Part shown: positions 43,678 through 55,718 of the stretch, one piece after another | Position numbering within the stretch: position 1 is the stretch's first letter | How the letters are laid out: each line of letters starts with the position of its first letter | Assembly: GCA_027563935.2 (NCBI GenBank) | Contig: JANVAS020000222.1 | Coordinates: 2,294,001-2,358,000 of the forward strand | DNA from: Costus lasius | Taxonomy: Eukaryota; Streptophyta; Magnoliopsida; Zingiberales; Costaceae | Direction: 5' to 3' | Length of the DNA stretch: 64,000 bases | Program-made: the position numbers and the translations under genes | The notes under the pieces: generated by a model | Database searches by the model: none | What the model was told of the DNA's origin: nothing | Seen by the model: the letters and a program-made list of their open reading frames with translations, nothing else

Positions 43678-45050
43678 ATGTCTTTTAATTTCAATTCATG
43701 TGCTTCTGAAAGGGGTAAGGTATACATGCAACAAGGTGAGCATAAAGATTATTCACAGATGACTCTTGCAGAAATAGCGAAATTACACTCTTATTTTGTT
43801 ACATGTAATATTTGTAAGTCTTCCGATCATAATACTTATGATTGTAAATTTTTAATGCCCCAAAATTCTAATTCATCATGTTATCAAGATGATCATTATT
43901 ATCCTAGTTGGGGAAACCAAACTTCTTTTTATGATGATTGCTCTGATCATGTTTCTGTGCCATGCTTTGAGGATACTGGAAAATCTAGGTTAGAATCCAT
44001 GCTTGAAAATTTCATGTCAAATCAAAACCAACTCATGACAAATAGAAGTAAAAAAATTGAAGATCTTAAGGGGATGATTAGTCAACTTGCTTCTCAAGTA
44101 GAATCTTTAACTGCTAATTCTAAAATTTTGGAAACCGAGAGAGCACAACAAGATTGTTTATTTGAGTTTGAAACTGAAGAACTTGATTTAGAAAATTACC
44201 CCTCTGATTATGATTGTTTTGAGATTGAGCCTTATGTGAATATTCATGAATCTCACTCTAATTTTGATTATTGTGAAATTGATCCATCTGCTAATTTATT
44301 TGTGGAAAAGGTTGAAAAAATTGAAATTGAAAAACCTTCTTTTGATGATAATCCTAATTTTGATAATAACTTATTTTTGGTTAAATCTGATGAGCATGAT
44401 GAAGGTTCAAAAATTATAGACATTAATGAACCCCACTGTGATTTTAGTGATATTTTTGAAATTAATGATAAATCTCTTGTGGTCAACTCTGATTCTATTT
44501 ATTCTTTTTCATATGATTCTAATTTTGACTCTTCTGATGATGAATTATTTGAGGGGAGGTATGAGGAAATTGATTTTGAAGAGTCTCATCTTGATTTTGT
44601 TGATAATTTTGATATTGAAAAATTGTTTGATGATGAACATGAGGAAATTGAAAAAGATTTGAAAATTACAAACACTGATGAATCTCACTCTGATGTTTTG
44701 CCCATATCTTTTGTTGAATCTTTTGATGAATTTGAAAAATTATGCTTTATTGAGGAATCTAATAAAAGAAATAAAACTTATTTTGATGATCCATTGCTTA
44801 TATCTTTTGATCAAAGTCCTATTGCAATTGAAGACATGAATTTGAAGAAAGGACTTATGATTTTGCTTATTGACATAGGAAGATCATTGAAAATTTTGAT
44901 TTTAATTTCTACATATTTGAGAAAGCCACGGTGATTGTGATTTACATGAAATTCTGGATTTTTGGATTAGTGGCTGAACTTTTTGGACAGCGAAAAAGGA
45001 AAAAATTACATGCTATTTACTTTGGAACTGATTCACCTGCTTCACCATGA
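43678..45050 (+). pseudogene. Gag-derived CCHC, coiled-coil and hyperacidic protein (G4)
   Basis: From the ATG at 43678 (MSFNFNS, matching MSFNHNS in G3) the frame reads a CCHC knuckle (C43, C46, H51, C56), a helical part (RLESMLENFMSNQNQ, KIEDLKGMISQLASQVESL) close to the C-terminus of G2 gag, and then ~270 residues dominated by Asp, Glu, Ser and Phe. The reading frame stays open to 44934. The conserved end (KFWIFGLVAELFGQRK, FGTDSPASP) is in another frame up to 45050, so one indel near 44870-44890 is likely. The frame is also open upstream to 43507, but that part translates leader sequence. Shared with G3 in arrangement and length. No catalytic domain. Confidence 0.72.
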
Positions 45051-47684
45051 TGTTTGATTTTTGGTCAAGCTAATGACCTAAAAATTAGCGGTTCTTGGGA
45101 GGCAACCCAAGCACTCTTGTTTAGCTTTGTTTCTTTTATTTTATTATTTTTAGGATTAATTTTTCTTCTCTTTTTGTACGTGAAAACAAGTTTTGGCGCA
45201 TAATACGGCACCGCCGTAATTGGTTTTACGGTACATATTTTCGGTCCGTTTTTGATAGAAAGTTTTGTAAATTTTATGGCAGGGCCGTAACATCTTTCAC
45301 GTGCTATAATTTTTAGTGATTTCTTTCCTGAGAGTTCTTTCAAAAATACGGCAGTACCGTAATGTGTAATACGGTGCCGTAATTTGAAACTTGCTTTCTG
45401 CATTCTGCTTACTTGACTGGGTGTTTTCTTGCTGTGATTTTAAGAAACTGGGAAGACAAAAATTTTAATCTTTGGCACGACATGGAAGTACTCATCTTTG
45501 TCTATCATCTGGATATTTTTTCTGAGTTTTAAAGTCCATGGATCATTCTAAAACCCATAGCGACTTTTTGATTTTGATTAATTTCTGCAGCAGTTTCCTT
45601 CTGACTAATTTGATTAGCACTTTTGCTACAGCTTTTTAAGATGCTTAAATAACTTGAAACCCAGATTTTTCACTTGGAATTGGAAGTTTGTGTGTCATTC
45701 TACTTTGTGGATTAATTATTTTCATGAAAATATTTTCTGATCATTCTAGGACACATAGCAACTTTTTGAATCTGATTAACTTTTGTGCAGTTTGTGCAGT
45801 TTTTAATCTGAGTAGCCTTCTTTCTGTTGATGCCCTAAATTTCTGATAGATTTTGATCCTTTGATTTTCATACGTCTGAAAAGAATATATCTTATTCTAC
45901 AACTTGGTTCTGTTCATTTTCTATTTGGATCATTAAATTTTATTCTAGGGTAGGCTACTTTTCATAAATTTTTTTTTTTCAAAAACTGCTTTGTTTGCTT
46001 TCTACTTGTTATTGATTCTTTTGATTCCAGATCCAGAAATCTTCAAGAACAATTGTCTTCCACCTCTAGCCACCACTGCATCTGCCTCTGACATCACTGT
46101 TTCCAGCCGTTGACACTGGATTATACCATCTGCAGACTCTTACTTCTTCTACTGCCTCTTATTCTATTGATTTTATTTATTTATGCAGTAGAATATTTAT
46201 TAGTGACTGATTTTTTATTTTTGCAGTGCTATCTCTCGCACCCACCGGCCGACGATCTTACCTCCAGGACTGTATTCTCTAGCAGGCCACTAGAGATTAC
46301 TCACTCTACTATCGGCACCACCATCACTGCTAGTAGCTTTTCAGCCAGCCTCTGTTCCACCTCTGCTTCTCAGCTACATTAGCTCTTTCCACTGGCATCC
46401 TCTTCAAACCTCCGGTGACATCTCTGATTCTCCCTTGAGAAAATTATTTTTATCATTATTATTTTTAGAGACTATTTTCAAACTGAGCCTTATGTATCTT
46501 AAATTGTGCAGGTAAAATTTTCAAAAGGCACATCTTTGGACCTAGCAGCATCTGTGACACAATTTTTGGTCTGAGCCTTATGTAATCTCGGTCAGAGCTT
46601 GCTATATTGTTTTGTGAGTATTGTTTGCACCTTCTTGTGGTTATTTGATTATCTACACTTTTCCTCTCCTCAAAATTCTATCACTTTACACCCTTTGCAT
46701 TGTTTGAGCCTTATGTGATTATACGGATATATCACTTCACATCTCATGATTGTTGAGTTTCAGGCTCCACACCTTTTACATTGATATTGATATTTTGATG
46801 TTTAAAAATTTTTATGACTTGAATCCATGTGATGAGAGGTGTATGGATTTTTCTGGGATGATGAATGAATTCATGCTTGTGATTAAAAAAAAACCCTATC
46901 ATGTTAGATTTATTTCTTCAATGCATATCTATTTTTGAAATTTGACATTGGTTGATGCATGAAATTTTGGGTAGATGTGTTATTTGAGGAATAAGATCTA
47001 AAGGTGAAACTACTCCTTTAAATAAAACGAGCATATGAGTATGATTTGTGAATTGATATCAATTGATCAACCTAGTAGATGTTTAGTCTATTTTGCTATT
47101 TGTTGGAAAAGACGAATCCAAGATCCACAAAAATAGTGAGAGACTCCCCTACTTGGCACTATGTAAAATTGATAGTGGTACCTAAGACATGGGTTGAAGT
47201 CTATGCATGAAAAATAATGAGAGATAAAAAGAATAAGACTCCTCTACTTGGCACTATGTAAAATTGACAGTGGTACCGAAGACAAGGGTTGAAGTCAAAA
47301 ATAAAAAGAGTGTATCTAAGTGGGTACATGCCATCTTTACAAAAACAAACAAAATGCATAAAAAAAATTATATGTAGAAAAAGATCTTGGAAACCTAATT
47401 CCTGTAAACAAAAGCATGATAGATTTGAACTGAAAACTGGGTGAAATCATGAGATTGATAATTCTATCTATTATACAAGTTGCAAAGTTTTATTTGATTG
47501 AATTGTGGATCTAGAGGGTTGAGTTCTAAGGATGATATGTTTATTTGAAGTTTTGTAAATCAATTGGTGAAATTTTTCATTGATAGGTTGTATTTTAGAA
47601 ATTTATTGAGCATGAAAAGGTTATTCTTTTAATCAAATTTTGATTTTTGCTTGAAGACAAGCAAAGTTTGAGCCTTATATATTT
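45051..47684 (+). other. 3' internal region of G4
   Basis: No gene. It carries the TTCTTGGGAGGCAACCCAAG box (45086-45105), a palindrome array (45190-45400), TGAGCCTTATGT at 46484, 46572 and 46705, and TGAGCCTTATAT at 47669. The CACTRT-N9-AYAGTG hairpin occurs twice (47157-47177, 47252-47272). The segment GAAGACAAGCAAAGTTTGAG sits just before the 3' LTR. No clear polypurine tract is present. Confidence 0.7.
45190..45400. repeat. TACGG palindrome array (G4 internal spacer)
   Basis: Sites include AATACGGCACCGCCGTAATT (~45202), AATACGGCAGTACCGTAAT (~45346) and ATACGGTGCCGTAATTT (~45369). Located after the CTTGGGAGGCAACCC box, as in G2 and G3. Confidence 0.8.
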
Positions 47685-49039
47685 TGATAACACCAAAATA
47701 TATAGTATATTTTGTATCATTTTAGATATCTTTTCATGCTAAATTGAATATATTATTGCTTGTTTTCATGTTAAATTCATCGAATATTGCAAAGTCTACT
47801 TCTATTTTGGTTTTTCATGATCTTCAGATAAAAAGACACTATTTTGAGGAATTTTCAAGCAAAATCAAAGACATGAAAGAGTTACCATCATCAAAAGGAG
47901 ATCACCTAAGAAATTTCATGCAAAACGGAGCAACTCAGCAAATTACGGCAGTGCCATAACCTATTTTACGGTACCATATTTTCATACGCTACCGTAAAAT
48001 CTGAGCCACTGCCGTATTTTGAGGAGTTTCCGAACAGAAGGTTTTTTGGATTTTACGGCAGTACCGTAAACCAGATTACGGTACCGTATTTTGGAGCGCT
48101 TCAGAACAGAAACTTTGCTAATTTTACGGTGCCACCGTAAAGGATTACACTGGCCGTATTTTCTAGTCACTTCCGAACAGAGAGTTCTGCCGATTTTATG
48201 ACAATGCCGTAAACTAGATTACGGTGCCATATTTTTGAGACACTTCAGACCAGAGAACTCGACCGATTTTACGGCACGGTTGAGAAGCATTTTACGGGCC
48301 ATAATTTTGACTCAGAACACACAGAATGAAAATACGGCACTGCCGTAAAATATAACACAGCCGTAATTTCCAGTCAAAAACGTGAGTTTTCCGCGGTCGA
48401 ATCTTGCGCGGGCCATAACTTTTGATCCAGAGCTCCAAATTTATACTCGAAAGTTGGTGCGGACTCGTCTTTAAGAGGAGAAGACACACGCATCAAAAAC
48501 GGGGAATTTTTATCCAGTATCAAAGGAGCAATCGACAGAGAGGCTGTTAGGGTTTGGCCTCGTGCCGAGAGGAGTAGAGGTCATCTCCGACTGCAATTTT
48601 TACACTGAAGCTTTGTTTGTAGGAGAGGAGGACACCATAGAAGTTTCAGAGCAAAAGGAGTCCGATCGGAGGAGCAATCAATGAAAGAAGCATTGCTATC
48701 ACTATTCACAGCGAGTTCCTTGCAAATTACGGCTGTGTTAAATTTCACAGCCGCGTTGTAAAGTTTATTTCTTCCTTCTCTTCAACTTCTGATAGTTTGA
48801 AACTATGGTTGATTGTTTTTCTTTCTCCATGCAAGCTTAGACATATTTTGGGACACGGGGAGTAATCCCCTTTCATTTTATATGATTAGATACCTTTTTA
48901 TTTCGTCAAGATAATTTTGCCATGATAATTTTACCTATGTGATTATTGTTCTAAGTTTCTCCTTAGTTTATTTCTTGTCATCATGTTTAGAGTTCTTGCA
49001 ATAAGGACCGAAAGGTGACTTGCTTGAGAATTGGAACCC
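47685..49039 (+). repeat. 3' LTR of G4, first part
   Basis: TGATAACACCAAAATATATA to GGAACCC, where G5 begins. It contains the longest palindrome array (47940-48370). Confidence 0.85.
47940..48370. repeat. Tandem ~80-bp units with paired palindromes (G4 3' LTR)
   Basis: About five imperfect units, each with a 17-base dyad of the type TTACGGCAGTGCCGTAA, a ~6-base gap and a 14-base dyad TTACGGTACCGTAA, then a linker resembling TTTTGGAGCGCTTCAGAAC. The unit at ~48050-48140 is the cleanest. Later units carry substitutions that often affect both arms. Confidence 0.85.
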
Positions 49040-52000
49040 TGATGACACCAAAATATATAGCATATTTTGTATCATTTTGGATATCTTTTCATGCTAAATT
49101 GAGGATCTTTCACTTGTTTTCATGATACATTCATCAAATATTGCAAAGTCTACTTCTGTTTTGGTTTTTCTCGATTTTTAGGTAAAAAAGGCACTATTTC
49201 AAGGAGTTTTCAGACAAAATCAAACACAAAGAAGAGTTACCATCATCAAGAGGAGATCACCGAAGAAATTTCACACCAAACAGAGCAAATCAGCAAATTA
49301 CGGTAGTGCCGTAATCCAGTTTACGGTACCGTAATTTCAGACACTACCATAAAATCCGAGCCCTGCCGTATTTTGAAGAATTTCCGAACAGAAAATTTTT
49401 CAGATTTTACGGCACCATCGTAAGCAATACTATGGTACCGTATTTCAGAGCGCTTCAGAATAGAAACTTTGCTCGATTTTATGGCACCGCCGTAAAAGAT
49501 TACACGGGCCGTATTTTCCAGTCACTTTCGAACAGAGAGTTCAGCCGATTTTACGGCAGTGCCGTAAACCCGATTACGGTGCCGTAATTTCTAGCCTTTT
49601 CAGGAATAGAACACTCGACCAATTTTACGGCAGTGCCGTGAACTATTACACTGCCGTAATTCCTATTCTGAACGCGACGCCCAGGTCAATCCCGACGCCC
49701 GATTCTTACGGAGACGATTGCGAGCCATCCAGAGCTTTAAATTGGATACCGTAAGAAGCAAAAAGGGAGCTGGTGACGAGAGGATTAGAGAGAGAGCAAA
49801 ACCCCCAATTTTCATCCACTGTCGAGGGAGAAATTGTGATTCATGCCACCACCTAGGGTTTCATCGCTGCGACCAATCCAAAGCACCTCCGGCCGTGATT
49901 TTCATACTGAAGCTTTGTCTGAAGAAGGAGACCACACACCAGAAGTTTTAGATCGAAAGGAGATCGATTGGAAGAGAAATCGAAGAAAGAGGAGGCGCAG
50001 AAACTATTCATCGCCTTCAATTGCAAATTACGGCTGTGAAATACGTCACAGCCGTGCTGTATTTTCTAAACTTCTCTTTTCCTTCGATTTTCGATCTTAT
50101 GAATCCATGACTTATTGCAATTTCTTCACGATGCTAGCTTAAACTATTTTTGGGACATGGGGGAGTAATTCACCCGATTTTTAATGACTAGATGACTACT
50201 TCTTCACTATTTCATTGTGTTTAATCTTAACATGATGATTTTGCTCATGTGATATTTGTACTTAGACTCTCTATAGATCCATGTTACTAATCATGTTTTT
50301 AGAATTTTTGCTATTGACTGAAAGGTAATTGCTTGAGAATTCAGAACCCTAGAATTGCATGTTAGGAACCCTTCCTTAGGTTAGATCCAATTTGTTCAGT
50401 TCTAGTAGATTAATTGCCATGATAATAACATGAATCTATAGATCGAGTCTAATTGTCAAACGTGGAGATCTTGCACGAAAGTGAGGATCGGAATGTTGGA
50501 GATCCATGAGTAAAACTAGTGTTGAGGCTCGGATGCACGAAAGTGATCCTTGAGATTCCACTAGACATTATCAACCTAGAATTCGGATGCACGAAAGTGA
50601 TCTTTGAGTTCATTGATTGATGATTTACTTATCTTCAGCGTTGGGACGAATCTTGCGTGAAAGCGAAGATTGATCCCTGCATTGTTGTTAGCACGAGAGT
50701 GAAACAATCCTTTTATTAAGTAATTTGCATCTTCATCATGATAAAATTAAACTGACGAATTCTTTATTCATGTCTAGTCATAGAAATTATAGTGAATGAA
50801 ACCCTAGTCCTAGTTTTCTCTCCGGCAGTATTCTTCCGTGTGTTTATGATATTTGCTTGACTTTCATTCGACTACCTAGATAGTGAGAAATCAATTGATC
50901 AGTACTTGACAACATAGGTCTCTGTGGGTTCGATATCTTTCTTTATTACTTTGAGTATCCGTGCACTTGCGGATCACAACAAGCGTCATAATTTGTGCAA
51001 AACTTTCTGTATGAAAACTAACCCAAATTACGGAAATGGTCCGTTATTACGGCAGTACTCGAAATTACGGTACCGTAATATGGATTATGGCCCTGTCATA
51101 ATTTTGTCTAATGTTCTGATTTGGATGAAAATTGACTGGCAGCTTTGTTTCGATGTCTAGAATCCATTGGTGTGCTCAAATCTTCCAAAATCCATCAAAA
51201 GTAGGTCCTTTTTACCTGAAAATCATGAAAAATCATAAAAGAAGTAGATTCTGCAATATTTGATAAAAAGGGCATGAAAATAAGCAAAGTAGTATAAATA
51301 TGACACAAAAATACCTATGAAATGACACAAAATATACTATAAATTTTGATGTCATCAAACACATAAGGCTCAAACTTTGCTTGTCCTCAAGCAAATAAAT
51401 AAAGAACAATGCTAAGTATGGAAAATATGTTCTTTTATGAAAAATAAATTTCTAAAATATAATCACTGATGAAATATTCCACCAACTTTTTGCACAAAAT
51501 TTCAGATAAATACATTGTCCTCCAAATTTAATCTTTAAGATTCACAACTTTGATCAAATAAAATTTGGCAACTCGTATAATAAAAAGAATCTCAGTCTCA
51601 TGAATTCACCCAAGTTTCAGTTTAAATCTATCATACCTTTGTTTACAGGAATAGGATTTCCAAAATCATTTTCCACTCAAAATCACTTTTTCTCTTTTTG
51701 TGTTTTTGATGGTATGTACCCACATAGATACACGCTTTTTATTTGGACTTCAACTCTTATCTTCGGTACCACTGTTAATTTTACACAGTGCCAAGTAGAG
51801 GAGTCATTTTCTTTTTCTCTCTTTTTTTTATTACAGACTTCAACCCATATCTTCTGTACCACTACCATTTTTACACAGTGCGAAGTAGGGGAGTTATTCT
51901 CTCTTTTTGGATCTTGGACTCTTTCTTCCCAATAAATAACAAGATAAACTAAACATCAACTAAGTTAATCAATCAACATCAATTCAAAAATTACTCTCAT

Positions 52001-52808
52001 ATGCTTATTTTATTCAAGAAAGATGTTTCACTTTTAGATTGTATTCATCAAACAACATACCTACACAAAACCTTATACATCAATCAATGAAAGATTTCAA
52101 CAAGTAGTTATTCTCTATTTTTTTCATTATTTCATTGTGTTTAATCTTAGCATGATGATTTTGCTCATGTGATATTTGTGCTTAGACTCTCTATAATTCC
52201 ATATTACTAATTATGTTCTTAGAATTTTCACTATTGACTGAAAGGTAATTGCTTGAGAATTTGGAACCCTAGAATTGCTTGTTAGGAACCCTTCCTTAGG
52301 TTAGATCCAACTTGATCTATTCTAGTAGAATAATTGCCATGATTATAACATGAATCTATAGATCGATGTCTATTTGTCAAACGTGGAGATCTTGTGCGAA
52401 AGCAAGGATCGGAACGTTGGAGATCCATGAGTAAAACTAGTGTCGAGACTCGGATGCACGAAAGTGATCCTTGAGACTCCACTAGAGGTTATCAACCTAG
52501 AATTCGGATGGACGAAAGTGATCCTTGAGTTCATTGTTTGATGATTTACTTATCTTCAGCGTTAGGACGAATCTTGCGCGAAAGCGAAGATAAATCCCTA
52601 TGCGGTTGTTTGCACGAAAGTGAAACAATCCTTTTATTAAGTAAATTACATCTTCATCATGATAAAATTGAACTGACGAAATCCTTATTCATATCTAATC
52701 ATAAATGTTAAAGTGAACGAAACCCTAGTCCCAGCTTTTCTCTTTGATAATTCCGTTTTAGTTTCTAATTGCTATTTTTCACCAATTCGATTAGACTAGA
52801 TAGTAAGA
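49040..52808 (+). mobile_element. G5: rearranged gypsy LTR composite inside the G4 3' LTR
   Basis: Order: a full plus LTR (49040-50981, TGATGACACC to GATCACAACA), then on minus the first ~375 bases of a G-family LTR (50982-51357) with its adjoining 3' internal region (51358 to ~52115), then part of a plus LTR (~52116-52808). The G4 LTR resumes at 52809. AACCC occurs at both edges, but the right edge lacks an LTR terminus. No gene is present. The minus part includes the hairpin at 51770-51790 and 51860-51880 and the 12-mer at 51361-51372. Confidence 0.72.
49290..49680. repeat. Tandem units with paired palindromes (G5 LTR)
   Basis: About five units like those at 47940-48370, for example TTACGGTAGTGCCGTAA then TTACGGTACCGTAA at ~49297-49334 and TTACGGCAGTGCCGTAA then ATTACGGTGCCGTAAT at ~49550-49591. 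Confidence 0.86.
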
Positions 52809-53583
52809 AACCCTAAAATTGATAAATACGAACTCACCGTAAGAAATTAGGTTAGGTTCTTATTTCATTATTTTAGTGATTAATTGCCATGTTGATAATT
52901 ATGAACCCAGGATTAAGTTAGTTTGTCAAACGTGGAGATCTTGCATGAAAGTGAGGATCGGAACGTTGGAGAACCATAGGTAGAACTTGTGTTGAGTCTC
53001 GGATGCACGAAAGTGATCCTTGAGATTCCACTTGAGACAATCAACTTAGAATTCGGATGCACAAAAGTGATCTTTGAATTCTCCGATTGATGATTTACTT
53101 ATCTTTAGCATTGAGATAAATCATGCGAAAGCGAGGATTGGTCCCTGCATGATTGTCTGCACGAAAGTGAGATAATCTCTTTATGAAGTAAATTAAGTCT
53201 TTATCATAACAAGATTTGATTGACAAACCTTTTATTTATATCTAATCATTGAAATCAAGGTGGATGAAACCCTAGTCCCAGTTTATCTCTCTGATTATCT
53301 TTCGTGTTCTCTCTATATCGTTCACTTGCATCATATTCGGTTTACTTAGCTAGCAAGAATACGATTATTTGGTACTTAACAATAAGGTCTCTGTGGGATC
53401 GATATTTTTCTTTATTACTTCGAGTATTCGTGCACGTGCGGACACTACAAGTTTAGGGACAACAAGTTTTTGGAGCCGTATCAGGGGGTGACAGTTCCCT
53501 ATGCGCTAAACAAGTTTTGGCTGCGACTCCTTAAATTAGTCTACCTACTTGTATTTAAAAGTGTGTCCTTTCGGATCACATCA
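52809..53583 (+). repeat. 3' LTR of G4, second part
   Basis: Continues the LTR from AACCCTAAAATTG to CACATCA (53583). It includes the GGATGCACGAAAGTGATC set (52930-53170), the GCGGACACTACA stretch (53438-53449) and the extra 134-base tail with TTTTTGGAGCCGTATCAGGG. The GTTAC target duplication follows. Confidence 0.85.
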
Positions 53584-54023
53584 GTTACTTCTCTTCATCT
53601 CTTTCTGAGGATGCATGAAGTCTTTGCGCCAATGGCCCTCCTGGCCATAGTTGAAGCACTTGTTCTCCCTTGGCCTTGGACTTGCCCTTACCCCTTTTTC
53701 GCTTCTTACTGTCCTTGGAGACTATAAGAACGGACTTGGGTTTGGACCTGACCATTTCCTTCTCGGTCACTTCCAGCAGGTTTAGCAGCGACTGCAGGAT
53801 AAGGTATGTAGCCACATCTTGATCCATCGGGTGTCCTAGTCTAGTGAGATGTGACAAGTACCCAAGCAACTTGAGTACATGTGGTCCCACTGGAGCACCT
53901 TCAGGCATCTTGCACTGAAAAGCAGCCTTGGATGTTTCAAACCTTTCTATTCTAGCCTGCGACTCGAACAGTTGCTTTAGATGCGTGATGATCTGAAATG
54001 CATTCTGATCCTCATATTGCATC
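53584..54023 (-). pseudogene. Copia gag, central part (element H)
   Basis: On minus it reads a Copia gag (QIITHLKQLFESQARIERFE, FQCKMPEGAPVGPHVLKLLG, LGHPMDQDVATYLILQSL) corresponding to RLC-1 gag residues ~88-165. A basic stretch (KKRKRGKGKSK) and a knuckle remnant (CFNYGQEGHWRKDF) with two Cys replaced follow in another frame. The first part of gag is at 63126-63395, separated by copy D; the protease part is at 34850-35019, separated by G4. This locates both insertions inside one gene. Confidence 0.85.
54019..54023. repeat. Target-site duplication GCATC, left (copy D)
   Basis: GCATC before TGTTGGGG of copy D, repeated at 63121-63125 after GGGGACTTTCA. Confidence 0.92.
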
Positions 54024-55704
54024 TGTTGGGGTATGCCCTTAAGGCTAATGTTTGAGGCCTTGGGATTGTAACAGTATCATGTATAAACTCTTATGTTTAT
54101 AAAGGCAATGGTTGTTATTCAGTTTGTTATATTATCTGCTGCAATACATATACTTCTGAATAATGTCTCAATGCTGTTCAGCTGGGCTGACATGCAGTAA
54201 AGTCCTTAGTCGATATATCTTGGCGAACATGAGACAGCCTTGATATGATTGAGACTAATATGTGTTCTAATCTTATAGGATGCTTCGAGCATGGAATAAG
54301 ATGTAGACTCATGGGTACATTGGATGTACTGGACAGACCCTACTAGGATATTCAATTGCTTGTCACAATGTGAATAATCCTTGATTGCAACAAGTGGCAC
54401 ATTTCCTCTGACTTGAGATCACTTGTGTTTCTAAATGATGATTGTCATTGTTTTGAGGTAGTTCAATATCATTTGAAACATAATGGTTATAGACTATCTT
54501 GGATGGTGAATTTGAGTCATGTTAGGGCGCTAGTGATAGATATAGGATTGCCGTCTCCTTGATTGGAGTGTGATGTTCTAAAGGGGCCCCCCTGGATGAG
54601 ATGATTGAGAAAGTGTATGGCCATACCCAGGTGACTATGATCATCTGATCTAATCATGCTCATCATATTGGAGCTACAAGCTTGACACGCTTGTCCAATA
54701 AGAACATCCAGTGGCAAAGGAAATTTGCATGCGTTGTGAATTGGATTCACACTTGTGCTGTGGTTTGGGTGTAGTCTTGGAAGACTCTTTCCTTTATATC
54801 GGGAGACAGTGATGTGTTGCTAGATACCCCTCACTGATCGTGATAACGTAAGTTATCGTTACCGACATTTAAAGGAAACCCTTAGGGTCGCACAATTTGA
54901 TGATATGGCTTACTTAAGTCAGATCGTGTGGACTGAATTGTTTGGGTTCAGTTTAAAGGGATTTAGTCTCTGATTGTAAGTGAGATCTAGTCTGATCATG
55001 TTTGATTGATTAGGGCTTGAGATCGGTAAGCTTCGATTGAGAGAATAGATGCTAGATCAGTGAGATCAGGAGCATCAAGAGATCAATGGTCAGATCTTAA
55101 GCCTTAGGGGTTTATTATAATCTGGACTAATTGCTTGGTTTATTTGGTTATTGAACCAAATCGATTTGAACCAGCTCATTGGATGAGCGTATGGTTCAAG
55201 TTGGCATTTGCGATTGGGGTCACATGAACGTTGAGATGGTTTTGCTATTTTTAGATAGCATGTCACAACGTGACCACATCTCTCTCACGTCGCCCCTCTC
55301 TCGCCCTCTTGTCGCCGTTTTGCCTTTGGCTCTTCACACATTCGTGTGAGAAAAAAAGGTGGTAGACGAAAGAAAAAAAAATCGCCAAGCAAGGAAAGCT
55401 CTCTCTTCCCTTCAAACGATCAAAGACACCTTGGACGATCCTTGCTAGCACAAGGGACGACAAGAAGGAGCAAGCCGTTGATCATCTTGTGTGTGACGAT
55501 TTGGAGGAGACCTCTTTTGTTCTCTTGCTTCCAAGGCGCCATCTAGAAATGGCCATGGTATGAATCGCATTCTTTCTTGCATTCAAAAGTTTTAATGTTG
55601 ATCATAATACATGCATCGATCCCATGAAACCCTAGTATCCGCTGCCCATGTTTTGTATGCGCCACTTTAGGGTTTCGGCCCCCCTTATTGAAAGGGGACT
55701 TTCA
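54024..55704 (+). repeat. 5' LTR of copy D
   Basis: TGTTGGGG to ACTTTCA. TATGGCCATACCCAGGTGA block at ~54616-54634. Purine-rich AAAAAAAGG and GAAAGAAAAAAAA stretches near 55350-55380. Confidence 0.93.
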
Positions 55705-55706
55705 AT

Positions 55707-55718
55707 TGGTATCAGAGC
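55707..55718 (+). other. Primer-binding site, tRNA-iMet type (copy D)
   Basis: TGGTATCAGAGC, two bases after the 5' LTR. Confidence 0.93.

Larger units (their letters stand above)
35020..53583 (+). mobile_element. G4: non-autonomous gypsy element, with nested C and G5
   Basis: 5' LTR pieces 35020-35299 and 42330-43347, internal region 43348-47684, 3' LTR pieces 47685-49039 and 52809-53583, flanked by GTTAC. Without its nested insertions the element is ~7.8 kb with LTRs of ~2.1 kb. The only gene is the gag-derived acidic protein shared with G3. The 134 bases at each LTR's end, after the CACTACA where its relatives stop, appear in both LTRs and belong to the LTR because the target duplication follows them. 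Confidence 0.85.

Noticed and set aside
45410..47684. Several 60-90-codon frames in the G4 3' region, some with hydrophobic runs
   Set aside because: They are not kept in the colinear G3 region, and composition is that of AT-rich non-coding DNA.
49035..52813. AACCC on both sides of G5 as a target-site duplication
   Set aside because: The right edge has no LTR terminus (ends GATAGTAAGA), so a clean integration cannot be claimed; a five-base match may be chance or microhomology.
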